DNA of 64,000 nucleotides from Thermocrinis sp. (GTDB lineage: Bacteria; Aquificota; Aquificia; Aquificales; Aquificaceae): contig JAJHRQ010000003.1 of the NCBI GenBank assembly GCA_020833645.1, forward strand, positions 1 to 64,000. Reading direction: 5' to 3'. Under the pieces are notes generated by a model. The model saw only the letters and a program-made list of their open reading frames with translations. It had not been told where the DNA came from and searched no databases. The first letter of the stretch is position 1, and the number at the start of each line of letters is the position of its first letter. Shown here piece by piece: positions 22,420-30,780 of the stretch. A program made the position numbers and the translations under genes.

Positions 22420-23073
22420 TTAAAAGGGTTTTCCGGGCACCTTTTCCCAATCCTTGAGGAAAAGCTCTATGCCTTTGTCAGTTAGCGGATGTTGGAAGAG
22501 TTTTTTCATCACCTCAAAGGGCATGGTGCATATGTCTGCCCCTATGAGCGCTGCCTCCAACACATGCATGGGATGTCTTACGCTTGCCACTATTATCTGA
22601 GTGTCAAAATCATAGTTGTCAAAGATGGTTTTTATATCCCTTATAAGCTTCATGCCCTCGCTTGAGATATCATCCAACCTACCTACGAAGGGAGATACAA
22701 AGGTAGCCCCAGCCTTTGCTGCGATAAGTGCCTGAGTGGGAGAAAAGACCAAAGTAACATTGGTGGGTATTCCCTCAGATTCAAGCTCCTGGACCGCTAT
22801 TATACCTTCCGGCGTCATGGGGATTTTAACAACTACATTATCACCAAGCTCTGCCAACTTCCTTCCTTCTTCCGCCATACCCTTGGCATCCCTTGATACC
22901 GTCTCCAGGCTAACGGGACCATCCACCAACTGCAGTATTTCCTTTACAACTTCCATAAAGGGTCTTCCTGTCTTAGCTATAAGGGTTGGGTTGGTGGTGA
23001 CGCCATCCAGTATGCCCCATTCTAAAGCCTGCTTTATCTCATCCACATTTCCTGTGTCTAAAAAGAACTGCAT
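22420..23073 (-). CDS. tal: Transaldolase (small, TalC type)
   Basis: [46 protein letters not shown]. Confidence 0.92.
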   Translation of the reverse strand: MQFFLDTGNVDEIKQALEWGILDGVTTNPTLIAKTGRPFMEVVKEILQLVDGPVSLETVSRDAKGMAEEGRKLAELGDNVVVKIPMTPEGIIAVQELESEGIPTNVTLVFSPTQALIAAKAGATFVSPFVGRLDDISSEGMKLIRDIKTIFDNYDFDTQIIVASVRHPMHVLEAALIGADICTMPFEVMKKLFQHPLTDKGIELFLKDWEKVPGKPF

Positions 23074-23090
23074 AGCAAACCTCCTTTACC

Positions 23091-23759
23091 TTATTTTAAT
23101 TCCTTCTTGATCTTTTCGTAGGCACTCACCAAGTATCCTAGGAAGGCGTTTTCCGGTTGAGCCCCCACAAACTCTGCCACACCTCTGTTTATAACAATCT
23201 TTGGCACACCAACCACCTGATAGACCTCCGCTAGGTCCATGTTCTCGGTAGCATCCATGATCACTGCGCTTATGTAGTCGCTTGCGATGGCAAAGTTCAT
23301 AGCCATCAGCGCAGCAGAGGGACAGTAGCCACAGGATGTGGTCACAAAGACCAAAATTTCCATGGGTATGTCTATGGACTGGAGGATCTCTAAGGTTCTT
23401 TCGCTAAGTCTGGGCTTTCTCTTTGAAACCTGAATGATACCGTTTATAAGGGTTGAAAACTCAAGCCCCGCAGGAAGTCCCACATACCTTATGCCATAAT
23501 CCTTATCTCCCTCTATAACAATGGTAGGCACCCTTTCAATGCCATAGGCGGATGCCTTGTCTTTTTCTATCAACGGTGAGTATATTTCAAGCTTTACCTT
23601 ACCTTGGGATAGGCTTTCCACTTCCTTAAGAAGTTCTTCCGCAGTAGAGCATGTCTCACAACCTATGGCTTGGCTAAAAAGCTTTAGATTCACAGGGTTT
23701 TCAAGCTCCTTTTCGAACATATCCCTCAGTTGAACTCTAGCTTCCAAGCTCAAAAGCAT
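23091..23759 (-). CDS. Protein disulfide oxidoreductase (glutaredoxin-like, two thioredoxin folds)
   Basis: 222 aa with CETC and CGYC redox motifs. Confidence 0.88.
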   Translation of the reverse strand: MLLSLEARVQLRDMFEKELENPVNLKLFSQAIGCETCSTAEELLKEVESLSQGKVKLEIYSPLIEKDKASAYGIERVPTIVIEGDKDYGIRYVGLPAGLEFSTLINGIIQVSKRKPRLSERTLEILQSIDIPMEILVFVTTSCGYCPSAALMAMNFAIASDYISAVIMDATENMDLAEVYQVVGVPKIVINRGVAEFVGAQPENAFLGYLVSAYEKIKKELK

Positions 23760-23798
23760 TTTTTAACCTCCTTTATGAGTTTATAATTATAAGCTCAA

Positions 23799-24758
23799 AT
23801 GCTTAAAATCGGCATCACCATGGGAGATCCAGCAGGGGTGGGACCAGAAATAATAGTGCGTCTAACGGAACATCTGGACCCACAGTACGCATACATAATA
23901 TACGGAGAGGAGAAGATCTTAAAAGCCTGTGCAAAAGAACTTGGAAGGGATTTTACCGCCAATTTAATAAACAGCCCACAGGAGGTAAATGCTCCAGGTG
24001 TTTATCTCATTGACCTGAACATATGCAACGTAGAAAGACCATCCCCCTCTTACACTTCAGGAAAGGTGGCAGTAGCCTATTTGGGAAGGGCTGTGGTGGA
24101 TGCGGTTTATGGTAACATAGACGGGCTTTTGACCATGCCCATAAGCAAGTTTTGGGCTAAAATGGCGGGCTTTTCTTACGAGGGTCAAACCGAGTTTTTG
24201 GCACAGGCTTTTAGGGTAAGGGATTATGCCATGTTGATGTATTCAGAGACCATAAAAGTTGCCCTGCTCAGCACTCATATACCTCTGAAGGAGGCAATAG
24301 AAAGGGTTAAGAGGGAAAACATAGTAAAAAAGGTCAAACTATTGGCGGAGGAGTTTAAAAGGTGGTTTAAAAAATCCCCCCAGATTGGAGTTTTGGGATT
24401 GAACCCCCATGCGGGAGAGGGTGGAACCATCGGAGAGGAAGATATAAAAGAAATTGCCCCCGCGGTGGAGGAATTAAAGTCTATGGGATACATGGTGGAT
24501 GGTCCCCTATCCCCAGACACTGCCTTTTTAAACAGAGATTACGACCTATTTTTGTGCATGTATCATGACCAAGGGCTAATACCTTTTAAACTTTTAGCCT
24601 TCAGAGAGGGAGTAAATATGACCCTTGGAATCCCCTTTCCAAGGACTTCTCCCGACCACGGAACCGCTTACGATATAGCCTGGAAAGGAATAGCAGATAT
24701 TTCTCCCTCCCTACATGCTCTAAGGCTATGCGAAAGGTTGGCTAAAAACAACAGGTGA
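23799..24758 (+). CDS. pdxA: 4-hydroxythreonine-4-phosphate dehydrogenase
   Basis: GITMGDPAGVGPEI, CMYHDQGLIPFKLLAF, TSPDHGTAYDIAWKG. Confidence 0.95.
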   Translation: MLKIGITMGDPAGVGPEIIVRLTEHLDPQYAYIIYGEEKILKACAKELGRDFTANLINSPQEVNAPGVYLIDLNICNVERPSPSYTSGKVAVAYLGRAVVDAVYGNIDGLLTMPISKFWAKMAGFSYEGQTEFLAQAFRVRDYAMLMYSETIKVALLSTHIPLKEAIERVKRENIVKKVKLLAEEFKRWFKKSPQIGVLGLNPHAGEGGTIGEEDIKEIAPAVEELKSMGYMVDGPLSPDTAFLNRDYDLFLCMYHDQGLIPFKLLAFREGVNMTLGIPFPRTSPDHGTAYDIAWKGIADISPSLHALRLCERLAKNNR

Positions 24759-24786
24759 AAGGGGGCGCAAAGCCCCCACAGAAAGA

Positions 24787-25023
24787 TTACTTCTTCTCTT
24801 CCTGTTTTTGTTCCTGCTTTTGCTCGTGCTTTTGTTCGTGCTTCTGCTCATGCTTTTGCTCATGCTTTTGCTCGGCCTTCCTGTGTTTCCTTACCTTCTT
24901 GTGCCCTTGGGCAGCGGGCTTTTCCTCCTTCTTTTGCTCCGCTTGTGCGGGCTGGGTGGCTTGCTCTGCCATTGCGGCACCTGCAAAAGCTACTGCTAAA
25001 AGGGCTGCTAAAAGTTTCCTCAT
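24787..25023 (-). CDS. Small secreted protein with KHEQ tandem repeat tail
   Basis: Signal peptide MRKLLAALLAVAFAGAAMA then AEQATQPAQAEQKKEEK...EQKHEQKHEQKHEQKHEQKQEQKQEEKK; SD aggaggtg upstream. Confidence 0.7.
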   Translation of the reverse strand: MRKLLAALLAVAFAGAAMAEQATQPAQAEQKKEEKPAAQGHKKVRKHRKAEQKHEQKHEQKHEQKHEQKQEQKQEEKK

Positions 25024-25083
25024 GGCAACACCTCCTTATAGGGTTTTGATGTGATTTATATTACAGGTTCAAGGATGAAAATT

Positions 25084-25755
25084 TCATGAAAAAATGGCGG
25101 AGCCTATCCTAACTATGGTGGCACCCTCTTCTACTGCCACTTCAAAGTCCCCAGACATGCCCATGGAAAGGTGAGGAAGTTTTATCTTATACAAATCCTC
25201 CAGCTTTTCTTTTAGTTTTCTTAGCTTCACAAAGTAGGGTCTTACTTCCTCTGGGTTTTCCTTGTAAGGAGGAATTGCCATAAGACCGAGAACTCTCAGA
25301 TTTTTTAAACTCAGGCAGTATTCAAAGAGTTTTTCTAAGTCCTCCTCATAAACGCCTCCCTTCGTCTCTTCCTTTCCTACATTTACCTCAATGAGAACAT
25401 CCTGAACCTTTCCGAGCCTTTCTGCCCTCTTTTGAATTTCCTCCGCAAGGGATGGCCTGTCTAAGGAGTGGATGAGGGACACTTTGTCTATGATGTACTT
25501 CACTTTGTTGGTTTGCAAGTTTCCTATGAAGTGCCAGTCTATGGGTAGGTCCTTGAGCTCTTCAAACTTCTTAAGAAAGTCCTGGGCTCTGCTTTCTCCA
25601 AAGGCACGCACGCCACATTGATAAGCTTCCCTTATCTTTTGCGCGTTGGCGTACTTTGATGCACCAAGGAGCAGGACCTCCTCTCTTTTTCTTCCTGCCC
25701 TCTCGCAGGCCTTTGCGAGCCTCTGTTTAATCTCTTGGATTTTGTGGCAAATCAC
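25084..25755 (-). CDS. yggS: YggS family PLP homeostasis protein
   Basis: LLGASKYANAQKIREAYQCGVRAFGESRAQDFLKKFEEL, DWHFIGNLQTNKVKYI, LSMGMSGDFEVAVEEGATIVRIGSAIF. Confidence 0.93.
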   Translation of the reverse strand: MICHKIQEIKQRLAKACERAGRKREEVLLLGASKYANAQKIREAYQCGVRAFGESRAQDFLKKFEELKDLPIDWHFIGNLQTNKVKYIIDKVSLIHSLDRPSLAEEIQKRAERLGKVQDVLIEVNVGKEETKGGVYEEDLEKLFEYCLSLKNLRVLGLMAIPPYKENPEEVRPYFVKLRKLKEKLEDLYKIKLPHLSMGMSGDFEVAVEEGATIVRIGSAIFS

Positions 25756-25773
25756 ATTATAATTATATCCTTA

Positions 25774-25857
25774 GCCGGAGTGGCGGAACTGGCAGACGCG
25801 GGAGATTCAAAATCTCCTGCCCGCAAGGGCGTGGGGGTTCGAGTCCCTCCTCCGGCA
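25774..25857 (+). tRNA. tRNA-Leu(CAA)
   Basis: Acceptor GCCGGAG/CTCCGGC, anticodon loop ATTCAAAAT, long variable arm CCCGCAAGGGCG, T-loop GGTTCGAGTCC; CCA not encoded. Confidence 0.93.
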
Positions 25858-25867
25858 TAAAAAAACG

Positions 25868-26509
25868 ATGAAAAGCATAATAGTTCTCTTTTCTGGAGGA
25901 TTGGACAGCACCACCCTTCTGTGGCTTGCAAAGAAAGAGTTTGACAGGGTTATTGCCATATCCTTTAATTACGGACAAAGGCATAAGGTAGAGCTGAAGT
26001 ACGCAAAGGAGTTAGCAAGGCTGGCGGGCGTTGAGCATCTAATAGTGGATGTGCCATCTTTGAAGGGAATAACCACCTCCGCCCTTTTGGAGGGAGGTCC
26101 AGAGGTACCCTCAGAAGAATACTCCAATGCGCCACCCATTACCACAGTGCCCATGAGAAACCTGATCTTTTTAGCCATTGCGGGGGCTTACGCGGACGCC
26201 TTGGGGATAGACACGGTGGGCATAGCAGTGCATTCTTTGGATACTCCTTATCCCGACTGCAGACCCGAGTTCATAATCTCCGCCCAAAGTGCCCTCACTG
26301 CAGGCTCTATCTTAACTGCTACAAAAAAGGTTCCCATGAAAATTTACGCACCCTTTCTGGGCATGACAAAGAGGGAAATTGCCCTTTTAGGAAAGGAACT
26401 GGGAGTTCCCTTTGAAAAAACATACTCCTGTTATAGGGGCACAGAGCCACCCTGTAGAGAGTGTGCCACCTGCAAACAAAGGGAGGAAGCCTTAAAAGGA
26501 CTTTTATGA
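25868..26509 (+). CDS. queC: 7-cyano-7-deazaguanine synthase
   Basis: LFSGGLDSTTLLWLA PP-loop; C-terminal CYRGTEPPCRECATCKQREEA. Confidence 0.94.
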   Translation: MKSIIVLFSGGLDSTTLLWLAKKEFDRVIAISFNYGQRHKVELKYAKELARLAGVEHLIVDVPSLKGITTSALLEGGPEVPSEEYSNAPPITTVPMRNLIFLAIAGAYADALGIDTVGIAVHSLDTPYPDCRPEFIISAQSALTAGSILTATKKVPMKIYAPFLGMTKREIALLGKELGVPFEKTYSCYRGTEPPCRECATCKQREEALKGLL

Positions 26510-27249
26510 ACAGCCTTGAGCCAAGCCACTTACCTCAAGCTTTTATTTTGGTCCTCTTTGCGGTAGCCCTCTCTTACTTTTACAACCTACGGGCAGAAAG
26601 GGATTTACTTGAGAGCTCCATAAGGACTACAGTCCAACTTCTTTTGGTGGGCTATATCCTCCAGTTTGTCTTAAGAGTGCAATCCTTTGCCTTTCTGATG
26701 CTGATCCTCTTTTTGATGTCTATCTTTGGGAGCATAACTGCAGTGGAAAGGCTCAAGCTACAGGGTAGCTTTGTGAGGCTCTTTTTAAAGAGCTACTTAG
26801 CTCTGGTGGTTCCGTCTTCCTTTGTGTTTGTTCTGCTCTATCTGATGGGCTACGTTAGAAAGGACCCGGTTAGTATGATCACCCTTTGGGGATTGGTGCT
26901 TGGCAATTCCCTCAGCAACGTTTCTTTGACCTTTGAAAGGATGAGCTCAGAAGCCTTCAACCGAATAAGGGAGATAGAGGCAAAGGTTGCCTTGAGGGCT
27001 CCGTTAAAGAAGGCTATGGAGGAGATGGTCCAAAACGCCATTAGGGTGTCTATGATGCCAAAATACAACATGCTCAGGTCTGCGGGGCTTGTGCACATAC
27101 CGGGCGTGGCGGTGGGCATGATCGTGGCTGGTGCGGACCCAATCGGTGCAGTGGTCTTTCAGGTGGTGGTGATGTTTGTCTTGCTTTCGGTATCCTTCTT
27201 CACTTCCTTTTTAACAGCCCTTTTGACTTACAGCTCTGTGCTTGGATAG
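26506..27249 (+). CDS. UPF0014/FetB-family ABC transporter permease
   Basis: RTTVQLLLVGYILQFV, GNSLSNVSLTFERM, LVHIPGVAVGMIVAGADPIGAV. Confidence 0.88.
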   Translation: MNSLEPSHLPQAFILVLFAVALSYFYNLRAERDLLESSIRTTVQLLLVGYILQFVLRVQSFAFLMLILFLMSIFGSITAVERLKLQGSFVRLFLKSYLALVVPSSFVFVLLYLMGYVRKDPVSMITLWGLVLGNSLSNVSLTFERMSSEAFNRIREIEAKVALRAPLKKAMEEMVQNAIRVSMMPKYNMLRSAGLVHIPGVAVGMIVAGADPIGAVVFQVVVMFVLLSVSFFTSFLTALLTYSSVLG

Positions 27250-27258
27250 TATAATACT

Positions 27259-29493
27259 ATGCCTGTGGAAGAGGTTTATAAACTTTACGGACTCACAAAG
27301 GAGGAGTATGAGAGTATAGTCAAAAGGCTTGGTAGAGAACCAAACCATGTGGAGCTTGGTATTCTTGGTGCCCTTTGGTCGGAGCATTGCTCTTATAAAT
27401 CTTCAAAGAGGCTTTTGAAGCTCCTTCCCACCCAAGGAGAACACGTAATTCAGGGACCGGGGGAAAATGCGGGCGTTGTAAAGCTTGATGATAAAGTCTG
27501 GCTTGCCTTTAAGATAGAAAGCCACAACCATCCTTCCTTTATAGAACCCTTCCACGGAGCCGCCACGGGTGTGGGTGGGATCATAAGGGATGTTCTCTCT
27601 ATGGGTGCAAGACCTATAGCCTTGATGGATTCTTTGCGGTTTGGTTTGCCACTGGACTCAAGGACAAAGCACATAGTCAAAGGTGTAGTAAAGGGCATAT
27701 CCCACTATGGCAACTCGGTGGGCATTCCCACGGTGGGCGGAGAGACCTTCTTTGAGGAGTGCTACAAGACCAACCCTCTGGTGAATGCCTTTTGCCTTGG
27801 CATAATCCCTGCGGGTAGGATGTTCCGGGCGAGGGCAACAAAACCCGGACAACTGCTCTTTTTAATAGGCTCTTCCACTGGAAGGGATGGCATACACGGT
27901 GCGGTTATGGCGTCCGGTGAGTTCAGCGAGGACACAGAGAGCAAAAGACCCAACGTGCAGGTGGGAGACCCTTACTTTGAAAAAAAGCTCATAGAAGCCC
28001 TTATGAGGATAATAGAGGAAGGTCTGGTGGTGGGTATTCAGGACCTGGGCGCCGCAGGTCTTGCGGGTGCATCCTCCGAGCTGGCAAACAAATCCAAAAT
28101 GGGCGTGGTGCTATATCTTGAAAGGGTGCCTCTCAGAGAAGAGGGAATGAACCCTTATGAAATACTCCTCTCTGAGAGCCAAGAGCGGATGCTTTTGGTG
28201 GTAGAAAGGGACAAGGTTCAAAGGCTGAAGGGGTTGGCAAAGGATTTCCACTTGGAGGGTGAGGTGGTGGGGGAAATGACCGACGATGGTATGTTCCGTG
28301 CCTACTTCCATGGGGAGCTGGTGGCAGAACTGCCCGTAAGTCTAATAACCGAGGAGGCACCCGTCTACGAAAGACCAAGCAGGGAACCCGATTACATAAA
28401 GCAGGTTAGGTCCTTCAAAGAAGAGGAGTTAGAACAGAAGGACATAAGGGATTCCCTTCTTAAGCTTTTGTCCTCTCCCAACGTGTGCTCCAAGGAGTGG
28501 GTTTACAGTCAGTACGACTATCAAGTGGGGACAAACACGGTGTTGGTGCCGGGGGGAGATGCTGCGGTTCTACGTATAAAGTGGGTGGTAAGCCCGGAGA
28601 TAAAAAGCGAAAAGCTCGTAGCTTTGAGCTGTGAAGGGAACGGCAGGATGGTCTTTTTGAACCCTTATGAAGGCGGAAAGTACGTAGTGGCGGAAGCCCT
28701 CAGAAACCTCGCCTGTGTGGGTGCACAGCCTTTGGCCATAACGGACTGTCTGAACTTTGGAAATCCAGAAAGGCCGGAGGTAATGTGGCAGTTGGAGATG
28801 GCAATAAGGGGGATGGCGGACGCCTGCAAGTTCTTTGGGGTGCCCGTAGTAAGTGGAAATGTGTCCCTCTACAACGAGACGGTGGAGGAGAAGGAAATCA
28901 GAAACATATACCCAACTCCCATTTTGGTGGCGGTGGGTGCCATAGAAGGGAAAAGGTTCGTAACCCATAAGTTTGAGGAGGAGGGTAGTCTGGTCTTTTT
29001 GATAGGAGACCTGAAAAGAAGCTGGAGTTTGGGTGGTAGCGAATACTTAAAGGTGGTGCACGGAATTGTAGCTGGAGATGTGCCCGCGGTGGACCTGAAG
29101 AAAGAAAAACTACTGCATGAAACCCTAATAAAGCTAATAAGAGAGGAAATAATCCTTTCCGCCCACGATGTATCCACCGGCGGACTTATTATTGCCCTCT
29201 TAGAGTGCCTCTTTGGCACGGGGCTCGGTCTGGAGCTAAACCTTTACACCGAGGAAGCCCTTGATAGATTCTTCTTCTCTGAAAGTCCCACAAGGGTGGT
29301 AGTTAGCATAGAAAAGGATAAGGAAGAACTTTTGAAAAACTATGTGGAAAGCGTGGGATTGGACTGGCTCCTTTTGGGCAAAGTAAAGGGTGAGCCAGAG
29401 CTTATTGTGAAACTCTACGAAGAGCCCATACTCAAAGAGAATGTTGAAGATCTAGAAAAACTATGGAGAGATTCTTTAGCCAATATGCTTTAA
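27259..29493 (+). CDS. purL: Phosphoribosylformylglycinamidine synthase subunit PurL
   Basis: 744 aa; GALWSEHCSYKSSKRLL, GPGENAGVV, KIESHNHPSFIEPFHGAATGVGGIIRD. Confidence 0.96.
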   Translation: MPVEEVYKLYGLTKEEYESIVKRLGREPNHVELGILGALWSEHCSYKSSKRLLKLLPTQGEHVIQGPGENAGVVKLDDKVWLAFKIESHNHPSFIEPFHGAATGVGGIIRDVLSMGARPIALMDSLRFGLPLDSRTKHIVKGVVKGISHYGNSVGIPTVGGETFFEECYKTNPLVNAFCLGIIPAGRMFRARATKPGQLLFLIGSSTGRDGIHGAVMASGEFSEDTESKRPNVQVGDPYFEKKLIEALMRIIEEGLVVGIQDLGAAGLAGASSELANKSKMGVVLYLERVPLREEGMNPYEILLSESQERMLLVVERDKVQRLKGLAKDFHLEGEVVGEMTDDGMFRAYFHGELVAELPVSLITEEAPVYERPSREPDYIKQVRSFKEEELEQKDIRDSLLKLLSSPNVCSKEWVYSQYDYQVGTNTVLVPGGDAAVLRIKWVVSPEIKSEKLVALSCEGNGRMVFLNPYEGGKYVVAEALRNLACVGAQPLAITDCLNFGNPERPEVMWQLEMAIRGMADACKFFGVPVVSGNVSLYNETVEEKEIRNIYPTPILVAVGAIEGKRFVTHKFEEEGSLVFLIGDLKRSWSLGGSEYLKVVHGIVAGDVPAVDLKKEKLLHETLIKLIREEIILSAHDVSTGGLIIALLECLFGTGLGLELNLYTEEALDRFFFSESPTRVVVSIEKDKEELLKNYVESVGLDWLLLGKVKGEPELIVKLYEEPILKENVEDLEKLWRDSLANML

Positions 29494-29942
29494 CCTACTT
29501 GGCGGTCTGCTTTTTTGTATTGATGGCAGACCTTTATACAAAACACCTAGCGGAGCAGTTTATAGAGGGAAAGGTCCAAATACTACCTTTTCTCAAGCTG
29601 GTTATGGTCTATAACAAGGGCGTGGCCTTTGGACTCTTTTCCCAAGCTCCCGACTGGCTGAGGCTTCCCATCTTGCTACTTTTCCCACCCATTGCGGTCC
29701 TTATAACCTTTGCATATTCCATCAAACAAAAGGATCCTGTGGTTTCCCTTTGCATGGGTGCTATAGGTGGGGGGGCCCTTGGCAACCTACACGACCGCCT
29801 CTTTTTGGGACAGGTAAGGGACTTTATCTACCTTTCCTATGGGAAATTTTCTTACCCTGCCTTTAATTTGGCGGATGCCTCAATATCCGTTGCCATAGCT
29901 GTCTTTCTTTTTTATGAGTTTTTCAGGAAAAGAAAGGCTTAA
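29463..29942 (+). CDS. lspA: Lipoprotein signal peptidase
   Basis: ADLYTKHLAE, YNKGVAFGLFS, GGALGNLHDRLFLGQVRDFI, FNLADASISVA. Confidence 0.92.
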   Translation: MERFFSQYALTYLAVCFFVLMADLYTKHLAEQFIEGKVQILPFLKLVMVYNKGVAFGLFSQAPDWLRLPILLLFPPIAVLITFAYSIKQKDPVVSLCMGAIGGGALGNLHDRLFLGQVRDFIYLSYGKFSYPAFNLADASISVAIAVFLFYEFFRKRKA

Positions 29943-30013
29943 TTATCCACGCTGAAAATTTTCATCTTTTATTCATGTAAAAGTCGTAAGCTATAAATTA
30001 AGGAGGTGAAAAG

Positions 30014-30262
30014 ATGAGAAAGTTGGTTTTGGCACTTCTTCTGGTTGTTGGGCTGTCCTTTGCAAAGGATCACGTTTTCTTTTCCGTGGGAATAAACCTA
30101 GGCACTCCTTACCATTGCCCTGAGAAGGTTGTATACGTGGAAAGACCAGTGGTTTATCGTTCCTACTACACTCCCGTCTATTATGTCCCAGTGGAGGAGA
30201 GGATCATCATAATTCACAAACACAAGCACAAACATTGGAAGCACTGGAAAGAGTGGGAGTAA
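30014..30262 (+). CDS. Small secreted Tyr/His-rich protein
   Basis: SD aaggaggtg; signal peptide; tail HKHKHKHWKHWKEWE. Confidence 0.65.
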   Translation: MRKLVLALLLVVGLSFAKDHVFFSVGINLGTPYHCPEKVVYVERPVVYRSYYTPVYYVPVEERIIIIHKHKHKHWKHWKEWE

Positions 30263-30321
30263 TTTAGAAAATTTGACAACCCATATCCTGTGGATTAAGC
30301 TTTTTGGGAAGGGGGTTTATT

Positions 30322-30780
30322 ATGACTGAAATCTACATCAACGGAAAGTTATACAAGGTAAGCTTGCCTGAGGATACTCCTCTTCTTTGGGTGATAAGGG
30401 AGCATATTGGCTTGACTGGCACCAAGTTTGGATGTGGCAAGGGTATATGTGGAGCTTGCACAGTCCTTTTGGAAGAGGAGCCTACTCGCAGTTGCATAAC
30501 TCCCTTAAAGGCGGTGAAGGGTAGGAGGATAACCACCATAGAGGGTATTCCCGCCGACCATCCGGTAAAGAGGGCTTGGGTGGAGTTGAACGTGCCCCAG
30601 TGTGGTTATTGCCAGCCCGGTCAGATAGTGGAGGCTTACGCACTCCTTAAGAAAAACCCAAGGGCGAGCAGGGAGGAGATAGTAAAAACCATGTCTTCCC
30701 ACCTTTGCAGGTGTGGAACCTATCCAAGAATTTTGAGGGCAATACTTAGAGCCCAAGGTATGATGGGGGTTAAAACATGA
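30322..30780 (+). CDS. 2Fe-2S subunit of aldehyde/isoquinoline oxidoreductase (xanthine dehydrogenase family)
   Basis: GTKFGCGKGICGACTVLLEE, QCGYCQPGQIVEAYALL, LCRCGTYPRILRAI. Confidence 0.9.
   Translation: MTEIYINGKLYKVSLPEDTPLLWVIREHIGLTGTKFGCGKGICGACTVLLEEEPTRSCITPLKAVKGRRITTIEGIPADHPVKRAWVELNVPQCGYCQPGQIVEAYALLKKNPRASREEIVKTMSSHLCRCGTYPRILRAILRAQGMMGVKT

Noticed and set aside
24787-24900. Possible CRISPR array from short tandem repeats
   Set aside because: The 12-bp repeats are contiguous and coding, with no spacers; no CRISPR array was seen in the window.
24755-25054. 99-aa plus-strand ORF with FCSCFCSCFCS repeats
   Set aside because: Antisense of the KHEQ-repeat secreted protein, which has a signal peptide and SD; the Cys-Phe repeat is a by-product.
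28133-28378. Antisense ORFs over purL, groEL, pgk, glnA and others
   Set aside because: Opposite-frame shadows of strongly conserved genes, without SD or recognisable family.
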